A stretch of 64,000 nt of DNA from Lachnospiraceae bacterium (GCA_021202335.1 JAJQDE010000024.1:119316-183315); one strand, 5' to 3'. Shown: positions 44,665 to 52,229, counted from the first letter of the stretch. Numbers and translations are program-made. The notes: generated by a model not told the origin, from the letters alone.

Positions 44665-44753
44665 GGGCTTCGGAAATTCCGAAGCCCTTGTTTTTGTATA
44701 AAAATTTTAGGATTTATTGATTATTTGGGGGCTTGCGGTTATAATTAAAGAAA
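44665..44753 (+). repeat. 89-bp terminator-plus-promoter repeat, copy 1
   Basis: The first part is the flagellin terminator: GGGCTTCGG and CCGAAGCCC around AAATT, then a T run. The second part is a sigma-A promoter, TTGATT (44717-44722), 17 bases, TATAAT (44740-44745), which drives the first toxin-antitoxin module. The unit recurs at 45420-45508 with three differences in 89 bases. Confidence 0.92.
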
Positions 44754-44772
44754 AAGCAAGGGAGGCGTTAGA

Positions 44773-45003
44773 ATGGTAGTTACTGCGAATGAATTTGAAA
44801 CAAATATAGGGAAATATTTTGAAATGCTGGTTAATGAGGATATTTTTGTTACGCAGAATGGAAAAACTGTTGCTAAAATTGTTAATCCCGGCATAAGTGC
44901 GGTTGATTCTATCAGCGGTTTGCTTAGAGGAAAGCTTCCTAATGATTATGATTCAAAAAACTTACGTGAGGAGCGTATAGCCGGATATGAGATGGATGAT
45001 TGA
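44773..45003 (+). CDS. Phd/YefM-family antitoxin
   Basis: The 76-residue antitoxin has the Phd/YefM N-terminal DNA-binding fold (V-T-A-N-E-F-E-T-N-I-G-K-Y-F-E, then I-F-V-T-Q-N-G-K-T-V-A-K-I) and a C-terminal tail that should wrap the toxin. GGGAGG precedes the start. It overlaps the PIN toxin gene by 17 bases, the usual coupled arrangement. It should repress the promoter in the repeat just upstream. Confidence 0.9.
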   Translation: MVVTANEFETNIGKYFEMLVNEDIFVTQNGKTVAKIVNPGISAVDSISGLLRGKLPNDYDSKNLREERIAGYEMDD

Positions 45004-45409
45004 CACAAATATTTTTTTAGATGTGCTTATTGAGCGAGAACCATTCTATAAAGATTCAAAAGTGATATTGGAGGCTTGTGAGAGTCATAAAGTGCAAGGG
45101 TTTATATCTGCGTCTAGTGCAACAGATATTTTTTATCTTGTACGTAAGCATTTTCATAATAATGAGTTGGCATATAAGGCGTTGGGGGCGGTGTTGGATA
45201 TAGTGAAAGTGCTGACTGTTACAAATGAGGATGTTATTGCCGCTTATGTTCAGCGTGCTGTGGATTTTGAGGATTGTCTTTTAGCAGTCTGTGCAAAAGC
45301 AAATCAATGCGATGCTGTCATAACACGAAATAAGAAGGATTTTTTTGCATTTGGCATTGCGGTTTTAACGCCTGCAGAAGCGTTAGACCTGATAAGTAAA
45401 GATAAATGA
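44987..45409 (+). CDS. PIN-domain ribonuclease toxin
   Basis: The 140-residue VapC-like toxin has the PIN acidic residues Asp6 in M-I-D-T-N-I-F-L-D-V-L, the central acidic positions, and the D-F-E-D-C-L-L-A-V-C-A cluster, ending with I-T-R-N-K-K-D-F. It is predicted to cut RNA when its antitoxin is degraded. Pairing a PIN toxin with a Phd-type antitoxin is common. The start ATG is inside the antitoxin gene. Confidence 0.9.
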   Translation: MRWMIDTNIFLDVLIEREPFYKDSKVILEACESHKVQGFISASSATDIFYLVRKHFHNNELAYKALGAVLDIVKVLTVTNEDVIAAYVQRAVDFEDCLLAVCAKANQCDAVITRNKKDFFAFGIAVLTPAEALDLISKDK

Positions 45410-45419
45410 TATTGATATT

Positions 45420-45508
45420 GGGCTTCGGAAATTCCGAAGCCCCTGTTTTTGTATAAAAATTTTAGGATTTATTGATTATTTAGGGGCTTGCGGTTATAAT
45501 GAAAGAAA
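45420..45508 (+). repeat. 89-bp terminator-plus-promoter repeat, copy 2
   Basis: This copy provides the terminator of the PIN module and a promoter (TTGATT 45472-45477, 17 bases, TATAAT 45495-45500) for the second module. It is 86/89 identical to copy 1. Confidence 0.92.
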
Positions 45509-45539
45509 TATGCAGAGCTGAGAAGGAGGGGATGAAAAA

Positions 45540-45755
45540 ATGAGCAATAAAGAGCAAATTATTAGTTTGTTAGACAATATTCCGGATTATAAGATGGGCT
45601 ATGTTTTGGCGTATGTCCAAGGTGTAGCGGCGGATGAGGAAGCAGACGATATTTTTTGCAATAGAATGTGGGAGAATTATATAAACGACCCGGATCATGA
45701 TAAAGCCGAAAATATACCGTTAGAGGATTGCTTGAAAGAATGGGGGCTTGACTGA
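45540..45755 (+). CDS. Putative antitoxin of a RelE/ParE module
   Basis: The 71-residue protein starts with E-Q-I-I-S-L-L-D-N-I-P-D-Y-K-M-G-Y-V-L-A-Y-V-Q-G, an N-terminal helix pair also found in the third module's antitoxin (A-I-Q-L-L-D-N-I-P-E-I-K-I-D-C-V-I-A-Y-M). The C-terminal half differs. AAGGAGGG precedes the start, and its stop overlaps the toxin start by one base (TGATG). Confidence 0.75.
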   Translation: MSNKEQIISLLDNIPDYKMGYVLAYVQGVAADEEADDIFCNRMWENYINDPDHDKAENIPLEDCLKEWGLD

Positions 45756-46006
45756 TGTATAAAATTATCGTCAAGAAAAAGGCAAAAAAATTTATAGATA
45801 AACTACCGCTAAATGAAAAAGTAAGAGTTGTTAGAGCAATAGAATCGCTGCCCAACGGTGAAGATATTAAAATATTAAAGGGTCATGAAAATTTGTTACG
45901 TTTGAGAGTTGGTAATTATTGCATAATATATAGTGTAGACCATGGTGAATTGATTATTTATGTAATTGACGCAGACAATAGGGGAGATATTTACAAAAGA
46001 TATTAG
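45755..46006 (+). CDS. RelE/ParE-family toxin
   Basis: This is an 83-residue basic protein with the family flow Y-K-I-I-V-K-K-K-A-K-K-F-I-D-K-L, then L-K-G-H-E-N-L-L-R-L-R-V-G-N-Y-C-I-I-Y and I-D-A-D-N-R-G-D-I-Y. It is predicted to be a ribosome-dependent mRNA endonuclease or gyrase poison. The family covers both, and sequence alone does not decide. It is coupled to the antitoxin gene. Confidence 0.88.
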   Translation: MYKIIVKKKAKKFIDKLPLNEKVRVVRAIESLPNGEDIKILKGHENLLRLRVGNYCIIYSVDHGELIIYVIDADNRGDIYKRY

Positions 46007-46038
46007 GGTGAAAAGAAGATAATTGGGTTAATAACCGG

Positions 46039-46064
46039 CTGGAAAGAGCGTACTATCTAAAAGG
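46039..46064 (+). repeat. 26-bp repeat, copy 2
   Basis: This segment matches 44629-44654, which lies just after the flagellin stop. It overlaps the ribosome binding site region of the third antitoxin. Confidence 0.8.
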
Positions 46065-46076
46065 AGGATGCAAAAC

Positions 46077-46298
46077 ATGAGTGAAAGAGAAAAGGCAATA
46101 CAATTATTGGATAATATACCTGAAATAAAAATAGATTGTGTAATTGCATATATGCAGGGAGTTATTGCCGGCGCAGGGGGCGCGCAGCCGAACGCGGAAA
46201 CATTGAAAGCGTTTGAAGAAATCGATGAGATGAAGCGGAATGGGACGGGACAGCATTTCACTAATTTAGATGATTTATGGAAAAGCCTGGAGGATTAA
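46077..46298 (+). CDS. Putative antitoxin of a YafQ-type module
   Basis: The 73-residue protein has the same N-terminal half as the second module's antitoxin and a different C-terminus ending N-L-D-D-L-W-K-S-L. ATG 46077 has AAGGAGG nine bases ahead. The ATG at 46068 is too close to that site. The YafQ-like toxin gene follows by five bases. Confidence 0.75.
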   Translation: MSEREKAIQLLDNIPEIKIDCVIAYMQGVIAGAGGAQPNAETLKAFEEIDEMKRNGTGQHFTNLDDLWKSLED

Positions 46299-46303
46299 AA
46301 CCA

Positions 46304-46573
46304 ATGCTTAATATAAGTTACTCTAGTCAATATAAAAAGGATTATAAAAGATGTCAAAAGCGAGGCTGCAACATGGAATTGTTAAAAGATGCAGTCGCAA
46401 TTTTGGAAATTCCCGATAAGCTGCCTGAGAAGAATAAAGACCATTGTTTAATAGGAAATTACAAGGGACGTAAAGAGTGTCATGTTGCGCCGGATTGGCT
46501 GCTGATTTATGAAATTTTTGATAATGAATTGTATTTGGATAGAACCGGTACACATGCGGATTTATTCAAATAA
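46304..46573 (+). CDS. YafQ-family mRNA interferase toxin
   Basis: The 89-residue protein has the YafQ pattern: Y-K-K-D-Y-K-R-C near the start, then a His in K-D-H-C-L-I-G-N-Y-K-G, the E-C-H-V-A-P-D-W-L-L-I-Y core and R-T-G-T-H-A-D-L-F at the end. These give the His, His, Asp/Trp and His residues used by YafQ to cut mRNA on the ribosome, so it should be active. ATG 46304 follows GGAGG at ten bases. Confidence 0.9.
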   Translation: MLNISYSSQYKKDYKRCQKRGCNMELLKDAVAILEIPDKLPEKNKDHCLIGNYKGRKECHVAPDWLLIYEIFDNELYLDRTGTHADLFK

Positions 46574-46592
46574 TAGACGCAGATAATAGGGG
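46573..46592 (+). pseudogene. Tiny remnant of a RelE/ParE toxin 3' end
   Basis: Twenty bases matching 45965-45984 at 18 positions (coding I-D-A-D-N-R-G in the second module's toxin) follow the YafQ stop codon out of any gene. This is the kind of scar left by duplication or replacement of toxin modules. Confidence 0.55.
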
Positions 46593-46621
46593 CGCTTCGT
46601 TTTTCTAAGCTCCCTTTTTTT
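46589..46621 (+). terminator. Terminator after the YafQ module
   Basis: GGG...GCTT pairs with AAGC...CCC (46607-46614), followed by seven T. Confidence 0.7.
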
Positions 46622-46675
46622 GATGCGCATGCGCGCGAAAATGTGCAAGAAAGCATGAAATGTCAAAAACAGCAC

Positions 46676-46704
46676 TTGAAATATTACACGCATTTACCTA
46701 CAAT
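46676..46704 (+). promoter_or_regulatory. Orphan promoter pointing into the 3' end of the glycosyltransferase gene
   Basis: TTGAAA, a 17-base spacer and TACAAT. No plus-strand gene follows. A transcript from about 46711 would be antisense to the gene on the minus strand. Confidence 0.5.
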
Positions 46705-46784
46705 ATCAATATAAAATACTGTTGATAAAACTATGGGATAAGGAGTATTATAAGGGTAAGGTCTGTATAAACGGGTGCATGGCA

Positions 46785-48062
46785 TTAAAATTGAAGTGTG
46801 CGCATTTCACTTATCCGCCGAAGCATTTGCGGCTGCATTGCATATAAAAATAACTGCAGGCCTGCTTCATAATTTTTTACAAGCCGTGCATCTTCACGCG
46901 TTGCCAGCATACGATAGCTTTTGTCAATATACACCACATCGTCACTGAAATCCAAATTGTAATCAAAATCCTTAATTTCAAGAATAGACTTGCAGCGCAC
47001 AATAGTCACGGCATTTGAAGCGGGAAGCTGCAAAAATATAATATTCGGATTAATCTGCCTTATAACCTGCTCTAAAAAAGGGTCATCGTCCTCCATATAG
47101 ACACGCTCCTGCTCTTCAAAAAAGCTCACAAAGCTCAAACCACTCTCGTCGTTTTCAAGAATACGGCTCGCGGGCGCCATGCCGCGCAGACCGTAAATTG
47201 CATCGTTCAGCGCCGTAAGGTCGGATTGTGCCATATTGTGGGCGTGTCCCATGCGATGCAGATAAAAAGACTCAAAAATAGAGCGCAAAAGCACGATGCT
47301 CATTTTCATGCATTTTTCAGGGCGAGTGTATTTCATAAAAAAATTCAGGCAATTACGTGTCATATAATAATTTACTTTCGTATTGTCACATCTGCGCATA
47401 GGGCTTGCGGAGTGATACATTTTCGCGTCTGACAGCGCCGCGACTTCAAAGCCTGCCTGTTTCATGCGAAAGCCCCATTCCGTGTCGTCCCAATAAAGAA
47501 AGTTGTCCTCCGGCATAAGCCCCGCTTTTTCAATGGCAGCGGCAGACACAAGCATGGCGCATGCGCTTACCGCATCGCAGTAGACTACGCCGGGGATGGC
47601 GTCATTGTCCGCGCAGTCGGCGTAAAGCGTGACTGCCCTGAAATTTTTGAAATCGATGGAAATGCCGAATTGCTGTATGTAGTGGGGAAGATGCCTGTGA
47701 TAAACCTTACCGCCTACCATGCCCACACCCTGATTGGACTGTATAAAATGCAGCATGTTTTTGAGCGCCGAAGGCTCTACGGTCACAGCCTCTCCAAGAC
47801 AGCATATATAATCGCATCCTGCCTCAAGAGCCTGCCTGATGCCGATATTAAGACCGCCGCAGCTTCCAAGATCCTCAGTACAGCATGTGAGAGTTATCCG
47901 ATTGCCAAAGCGGTTATCGATAATGGAAACGGAGCTGTCAGTGGATGCCATATCGACCACGAAAACCTGAAACGCGTCAATATCCGAGTGAAAAACGGAA
48001 GAAATACATTCCACCGTCTTATATCCCATATTATGATTAGAAATAACAACCCCAAGCGGCAT
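46785..48062 (-). CDS. Family 2 glycosyltransferase (rhamnosyltransferase-like)
   Basis: The 425-residue protein has a GT-A N-terminal half: V-V-I-S-N-H-N-M-G, V-D-M-A-S-T-D-S-S, L-G-S-C-G-G-L-N-I-G-I and the W-D-D-T-E-W-G-F-R motif of the WcaE/rhamnosyl group. The C-terminal third (about 290-425) is of unknown type, and no membrane helix is evident. It is divergent from the second TPR-type glycosyltransferase. An extended -10 promoter lies at 48125-48130. Together with the gene at 41459 it could build a glycan on flagellin or on the cell surface. Confidence 0.85.
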   Translation of the reverse strand: MPLGVVISNHNMGYKTVECISSVFHSDIDAFQVFVVDMASTDSSVSIIDNRFGNRITLTCCTEDLGSCGGLNIGIRQALEAGCDYICCLGEAVTVEPSALKNMLHFIQSNQGVGMVGGKVYHRHLPHYIQQFGISIDFKNFRAVTLYADCADNDAIPGVVYCDAVSACAMLVSAAAIEKAGLMPEDNFLYWDDTEWGFRMKQAGFEVAALSDAKMYHSASPMRRCDNTKVNYYMTRNCLNFFMKYTRPEKCMKMSIVLLRSIFESFYLHRMGHAHNMAQSDLTALNDAIYGLRGMAPASRILENDESGLSFVSFFEEQERVYMEDDDPFLEQVIRQINPNIIFLQLPASNAVTIVRCKSILEIKDFDYNLDFSDDVVYIDKSYRMLATREDARLVKNYEAGLQLFLYAMQPQMLRRISEMRTLQF

Positions 48063-48105
48063 AACAATCCCCCATTTATTTATTTCGGATTTATTGCTTG
48101 CTGAT

Positions 48106-48133
48106 GAACGCAGTCCTTGCGTTCATTATATCA
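48106..48133 (-). promoter_or_regulatory. Promoter and hairpin of the minus-strand glycosyltransferase
   Basis: On the minus strand TGA-TATAAT (extended -10, hexamer 48125-48130) is followed at once by a hairpin with GAACGCA and TGCGTTC arms at the predicted transcript start. Confidence 0.55.
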
Positions 48134-48183
48134 CAAAGGATAATTAAATAGAATAAAAGCCTGAGATTTTTTTAATCGGCTTG

Positions 48184-48212
48184 TTGAGTTATTTTCGGTA
48201 CGGGGGTATACT
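48184..48212 (+). promoter_or_regulatory. Sigma-A promoter of the TPR glycosyltransferase
   Basis: TTGAGT, a 17-base spacer and TATACT lie 22 bases before the start codon. Confidence 0.65.
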
Positions 48213-48233
48213 GAAACAGAATGGAGGATGGTT

Positions 48234-49331
48234 ATGAAATTCAGCTTATGTATGATAGTAAAAAACGAGGCTGCCGTTTTGCAAAGCTGCCTGGATTCCC
48301 TTAAGGATATCATGGATGAGATTATCATTGTGGATACCGGTTCTTCGGATGCCACAAAGAAAATTGCGCATACATATACGCCATATGTCTACGATTTTGA
48401 GTGGCAGGATGACTTTTCTGCTGCGAGGAACTTTGCGTTCTCAAAGGCGACGGGCGATTATATTTATTCTGCCGATGCCGATGAGATGCTTGATGAAGCA
48501 AACCGTGAAAAGCTGAAAACCTTAAAACGCGCTCTAATTCCCGAGGTGGAAATTGTGCAGATGATTTATGTCACGGAGCAGGAAAACCACCCCACGGAAA
48601 ACTTTGCCCGGGACAGACGTCCGAAGCTTTTTAAGCGTCTGCGGGAATTTACGTGGATTGAGCCGATACACGAGATTGTCAATACCGCGCCGGCGGTTTA
48701 CGACAGTGATATTGAAGTGATCCATCGTCCGCAGGGCAGCCATAGCGGCAGGGATTTTAGGATATTTGAAAAGGTGATAAATGAAAAGGGTGCGCTTTCG
48801 GACAGGCTCCTTGGCATGTATCTAAGGGAGCTTTATAAAGCAGGAACATGCAGTGACCTGGAGAACGCGAGGGTATTTCTTGAGAATGTCCTTGATGACA
48901 GGAGCAGGAAGGGCAATATGGTTTTATGCCGTCAGATTATAGCAGTGCTGCTGAAAGCTTACCGTCAGGCAGGTGATGCGGCAAATATGCTTAAGGCCTC
49001 GCTGCGTCAGGAGGCGACGACGCCCTCCGCGGAGATATGCATGGAGTTAGGCTCCTTCTTTATGGAAAAGGAAGATTTTGAGGAGGCGGCATTGTGGTTT
49101 GGCAGGGCTGCGTTTGACTGTGAAAGCGAAATTGATGTGGCAAGCAGCGGCGCGCCTGCTTTGGAAGCGCTTGCGCTAAGCTGCAGAAGGCTTGCCGGAC
49201 AGTTGGAGCTTAACGCCTTTTCAAAAAAAGAATATGAGGTTCAATGTGCGCAGCTGCTTGAAAAGGCGAACAAATATGAGCTTATGGCAAGAGAGTGGAA
49301 ACCGGCGGTTCCTGTCTTGGATGTACAATAA
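48234..49331 (+). CDS. Family 2 glycosyltransferase with C-terminal TPR region
   Basis: The 365-residue protein is a paralog of the gene at 41459: both share the opening M-I-V/A-K-N-E, D-T-G-S-S/T-D, F-E-W-x-D-D-F-S-A-A-R-N-F and a D-A-D-E or D-C-D-E metal motif. The second half is helical with TPR-like spacing. ATG 48234 is preferred over 48228 because GGAGG then has normal spacing. The acceptor is unknown, and flagellin is a reasonable candidate given the location. Confidence 0.85.
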   Translation: MKFSLCMIVKNEAAVLQSCLDSLKDIMDEIIIVDTGSSDATKKIAHTYTPYVYDFEWQDDFSAARNFAFSKATGDYIYSADADEMLDEANREKLKTLKRALIPEVEIVQMIYVTEQENHPTENFARDRRPKLFKRLREFTWIEPIHEIVNTAPAVYDSDIEVIHRPQGSHSGRDFRIFEKVINEKGALSDRLLGMYLRELYKAGTCSDLENARVFLENVLDDRSRKGNMVLCRQIIAVLLKAYRQAGDAANMLKASLRQEATTPSAEICMELGSFFMEKEDFEEAALWFGRAAFDCESEIDVASSGAPALEALALSCRRLAGQLELNAFSKKEYEVQCAQLLEKANKYELMAREWKPAVPVLDVQ

Positions 49332-49354
49332 AAAGCGTCTTACCGACGCTTTTT
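49330..49354. terminator. Bidirectional terminator
   Basis: AAAAAGCGTC and GACGCTTTTT pair around TTACC, between the convergent glycosyltransferase and FliD-like genes. Confidence 0.9.
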
Positions 49355-49355
49355 A

Positions 49356-50675
49356 TTATGTGTATGTATTAAACAGCAATCCCGTATAAATACTTGTCAT
49401 ATAAGGGTTTATGTAATTAGTAAACGGATTTGGGTATGCACAGATGCGCCTGTCAACATATTCCATAGGGTCAAGCGCTATGGAAGTCAGCTTGCGCATC
49501 ATATTATTGCCGAAGCTTTTCAGGGAATCTACTTCCGTGACGTTTTCCACCTTGGAGTAGGTGAAGCTTGAATCGTCCTTTACGGAAATGCCGTATTTTG
49601 CAAGTCCCTTCTTGTGCATGTCGACAAATTTTGTCATGTCCTTGGATAACAGCCTTGTAAGCGAAAAATCCTCATCACTGTCACCGGGAACATCGATGAG
49701 CACATCGCTTAAAAAGTGGTTGTAGCCGTCCACAAAGGACTCTATATTTCTGGAAAGCGATTCCGCGTCAGTATAAAGCCCGATCGATGCGCTGCCCGCG
49801 CCGCTTTCAGGGTGCAGCGTCACATGATAGGCATCATACACATTGAAAGAGTTGGAATAAGAAGAATCCATCTTTCCGTCAATGCTGTAAACAGCGTTTG
49901 AAGCCTTGCTGATATTATCGTTTAAGCCCAAGTAATCCACGACACCGTTGTCATAGCCGGTGTCCTCATCAGTCACGGTAAAATGTCTTTCGCCCTGGTA
50001 AGGAAGCCCGTATGCATCGGAAGTAAGCTCAAGAGCGGAAAGCCCGTCATGCTGTATAACCTTTGCAGATACGCCGATATCGGTGCTGTTTACCAGGCGC
50101 GCAAGCTTGTTCTGCAATTTGCTGTTGGTTTCGTCCTCATTTATATTAAACTGAATTTCATAGTGCAGCTTATTGGTGAGGATGTCAAAGGAATAATTGC
50201 CGGGAGCCATATCCGTCGGCTGGTCAGAGGGCAGATACTTACCGGTATTTATCTGAGGAGAAGCAAAGCTGTCAACCTCCAGCTCAAAGCTCTCGGGAAC
50301 ACTTCCGGCTGAATCCTCGGGCACGTATTCTACCGACGCGAGCGCTTCATTGTCGCTGTATGCCGTTTTGGTGGCAAACAGCTCGTTGTTGTCGCCGCTC
50401 AGCGAACCGATGGTATGCTTAAGATTCTGCGCGCTTTCCTTTAAATGGATTGCGTAAGCAATCGATTTTGGAGAAGGCTCGCTCAAATAAAGCGGAGCAA
50501 AACGGTTTTTCCACTGAATGGCTGTGTATAAATTCTGCAGCTCGCTCGGGTTATGAGTATCATAGCGCGAACTGTGCTTTGCTGTTTTTTTACTGCCGCC
50601 GCTCTGATTATGGTTGCCGCGGTAGGTAGTTAAATACTGATCGTAAACCTGTAACGTAGCAAGAGAAACTGCCAT
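49356..50675 (-). CDS. FliD-like flagellar protein outside the main cluster
   Basis: The 439-residue protein is without a signal peptide. The middle and C-terminal parts (about 265-370) follow the FliD plan: a V-Y-S-I-D-G-K segment, N-V-Y-D-A-Y-H-V-T-L-H-P, then D-A-E-S-L-S-R-N-I-E-S-F-V-D-G-Y-N-H-F-L. The N-terminal FliD signature is missing. Instead there is a Gly/Ser/Asn/Lys-rich stretch (about 18-40). It may be a second cap or a hook-associated export substrate. GGGAGGGGGG precedes the start. The assignment is from motif similarity only. Confidence 0.6.
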   Translation of the reverse strand: MAVSLATLQVYDQYLTTYRGNHNQSGGSKKTAKHSSRYDTHNPSELQNLYTAIQWKNRFAPLYLSEPSPKSIAYAIHLKESAQNLKHTIGSLSGDNNELFATKTAYSDNEALASVEYVPEDSAGSVPESFELEVDSFASPQINTGKYLPSDQPTDMAPGNYSFDILTNKLHYEIQFNINEDETNSKLQNKLARLVNSTDIGVSAKVIQHDGLSALELTSDAYGLPYQGERHFTVTDEDTGYDNGVVDYLGLNDNISKASNAVYSIDGKMDSSYSNSFNVYDAYHVTLHPESGAGSASIGLYTDAESLSRNIESFVDGYNHFLSDVLIDVPGDSDEDFSLTRLLSKDMTKFVDMHKKGLAKYGISVKDDSSFTYSKVENVTEVDSLKSFGNNMMRKLTSIALDPMEYVDRRICAYPNPFTNYINPYMTSIYTGLLFNTYT

Positions 50676-50809
50676 ATGTCCCCCCTCCCTTCTTTACTGA
50701 AAAAAGCATATACATTCTCAATTTCACCGTACCACTAAAATCATCAAAAATCAAGTATTATTTCCATAATAATGGAAAAAATGCATTACTATGCGCTTGA
50801 AAAAAAGGG
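50676..50809. other. Intergenic region between FliD-like gene and rpmG promoter
   Basis: AT-rich, with one small hairpin (TTTCCAT/ATGGAAA, 50761-50778) and no convincing ORF. It probably holds the promoter of the minus-strand FliD-like gene, but no clear hexamers or sigma-28 site were found. Confidence 0.4.
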
Positions 50810-50838
50810 TTGACGCTTCGGAACACATGTGGTATGCT
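50810..50838 (+). promoter_or_regulatory. Sigma-A promoter of rpmG-secE-nusG
   Basis: TTGACG, a 17-base spacer and TATGCT with a TG-n extension. Confidence 0.75.
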
Positions 50839-50885
50839 TGTAAAGCAAGATGTGTTTCAGGTCTTTTTTTTATGCAATAAAAATG

Positions 50886-50907
50886 GCGCTGCCGGGCGGC
50901 GTTTTTT
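50886..50907 (+). terminator. Attenuator-like hairpin in the rpmG leader
   Basis: GCGCTGC and GCGGCGT pair (with two wobbles) around CGG, then five more T. It lies between the promoter and rpmG, so it can act as a leader terminator. Confidence 0.6.
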
Positions 50908-50982
50908 AAAGCATTTACAAAGTCTGCGGCGCGGAATGCATGATGAAATTAATCAGATTAGAATGCCAGCGGAGGTGGAATT

Positions 50983-51132
50983 ATGCGTACAAAGATTACA
51001 TTGGCTTGTACAGAATGCAAGCAGCGTAACTACAATACCACAAAGGATAAGAAAACCCATCCTGAAAGAATGGAGCTTAGAAAGTATTGTAGATTTTGCA
51101 GGACTCACACATTACACAAGGAAACCAAGTAA
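50983..51132 (+). CDS. rpmG: 50S ribosomal protein L33
   Basis: The 49-residue protein was found by reading the sequence in this frame: [17 protein letters not shown] to H-K-E-T-K. The C-x-x-C and C-R-F-C pairs give the zinc-binding (C+) type. GGAGGTGG precedes the ATG. secE follows by 34 bases, a conserved order in Firmicutes. Confidence 0.97.
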   Translation: MRTKITLACTECKQRNYNTTKDKKTHPERMELRKYCRFCRTHTLHKETK

Positions 51133-51166
51133 ATTAATGCTAAAATGAAAGCATGGGAGGCAAACT

Positions 51167-51379
51167 ATGGCGGAATCAGCTAAGAAAGCTGTTAAAAAGG
51201 ACAGCCTTTGGAAGAACATTAAAACCGAGTTCAACAAGATTGCCTGGCCTGACAGGACGGAAACAGTAAAGGAGTCTGTTGCAGTGCTTTGCGTTTCTGT
51301 TGTATTAGGGCTTTTGATTACTTTTTTGGATACCATTATCCAATTTGGTATTAATTTCCTGACAAATATTGGAATGTAG
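51167..51379 (+). CDS. secE: Preprotein translocase subunit SecE
   Basis: This is the 70-residue single-span subunit of the SecYEG channel. F-N-K-I-A-W-P-D-R-T-E-T-V-K-E-S precedes one membrane helix (about 38-62), as in short Gram-positive SecE. GGGAGG precedes the start. Confidence 0.96.
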   Translation: MAESAKKAVKKDSLWKNIKTEFNKIAWPDRTETVKESVAVLCVSVVLGLLITFLDTIIQFGINFLTNIGM

Positions 51380-51396
51380 CAGTGAGGATGAATAGT

Positions 51397-52146
51397 ATGG
51401 AAGAAAAAAAGGAAGCCAAGGCGGTAGCCAAAAAGCTTATTACCCTGACAACAAAGGAATGGTTCCCGGCATCGTCAAAAATGTCGGAAACGCCGCAGGA
51501 ATCCGAAACCGTACAGGCTGAGGCTGAGGAGCGGGCTGTTGAAAATGATGAAAAGCCGGTTGTTCAGGAACCCGCAGATGACGGCGAGGTACACAGCAGA
51601 GTGGCGCTGAGCGACAATAAGAGCGGCTTGGGAATGGGATGGTATGTGGTTCATACTTATTCAGGCTATGAAAACAAAGTAAAGGCAAATATTGAAAAGG
51701 CAATCGAGAACAGACATCTTGAAAATGAAATTTTGGAAGTGCGTGTGCCGCTGCAGGATGTGACGGAGCTTAAGGACGGAGTGGAAAAAAGCTCACAGAA
51801 AAAGCTCTTTCCGGGCTATGTGCTTCTTCATATGGACGCTGACAATAATGACGCGTGGTATGTGGTGCGAAACACAAGAGGCGTTACGGGATTTGTGGGT
51901 CCCGGAAGCAAGCCGGTGCCCTTAAGCGATGCGGAGCTTGCGGCGATTGATTTTGGCGGCGAGGTCAACGTGGAGTTTTCGGAGGGCGACGTCATAAGCG
52001 TCACTGCGGGCGTATGGAAAGACACTGTCGGTACCGTGCAGAAGATTGATGCGGCAAGGCGGGCGCTTACGATCACGGTGGAAATGTTCGGACGTGAAAC
52101 GCCTGTTGAGATTAATTTTTCCGATGTTAAGAAATTATGGGATTAG
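51397..52146 (+). CDS. nusG: Transcription elongation/antitermination factor NusG with N-terminal extension
   Basis: The NGN domain starts at about residue 80 (G-M-G-W-Y-V-V-H-T-Y-S-G-Y-E-N-K-V) and the KOW domain is at the C-terminus (F-S-E-G-D-V-I-S-V-T-A-G-V-W-K-D-T-V-G). Ordinary NusG begins directly with the NGN domain and has about 175 residues, here there are 249. The extra 79 residues are mostly acidic (Glu, Pro, Ala). ATG 51397 has GAGG nine bases upstream. The internal ATG 51634 would restore normal length but lacks a good binding site. The order secE-nusG-rplK-rplA is canonical. Confidence 0.93.
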   Translation: MEEKKEAKAVAKKLITLTTKEWFPASSKMSETPQESETVQAEAEERAVENDEKPVVQEPADDGEVHSRVALSDNKSGLGMGWYVVHTYSGYENKVKANIEKAIENRHLENEILEVRVPLQDVTELKDGVEKSSQKKLFPGYVLLHMDADNNDAWYVVRNTRGVTGFVGPGSKPVPLSDAELAAIDFGGEVNVEFSEGDVISVTAGVWKDTVGTVQKIDAARRALTITVEMFGRETPVEINFSDVKKLWD

Positions 52147-52148
52147 GC

Positions 52149-52177
52149 TTGACTTTGGGAAAAAGCTGTATTAAAAT
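52149..52177 (+). promoter_or_regulatory. Sigma-A promoter of rplK-rplA
   Basis: TTGACT, a 17-base spacer and TAAAAT lie just after the nusG stop codon. Confidence 0.7.
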
Positions 52178-52179
52178 AT

Positions 52180-52229
52180 CATACGGATTTGTCCCGTATG
52201 TGGGAGGGGTATCCGCCCTTACAACCACA
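52180..52229 (+). ncRNA. rplK leader with probable L1-binding site
   Basis: A CATACGG/CCGTATG stem (52180-52200) is followed by TGTGG/CCACA enclosing AGGG/CCCT (52199-52229). This arrangement resembles the L1 autoregulatory site that mimics its rRNA target. I assign it from position and stem layout. Confidence 0.6.
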
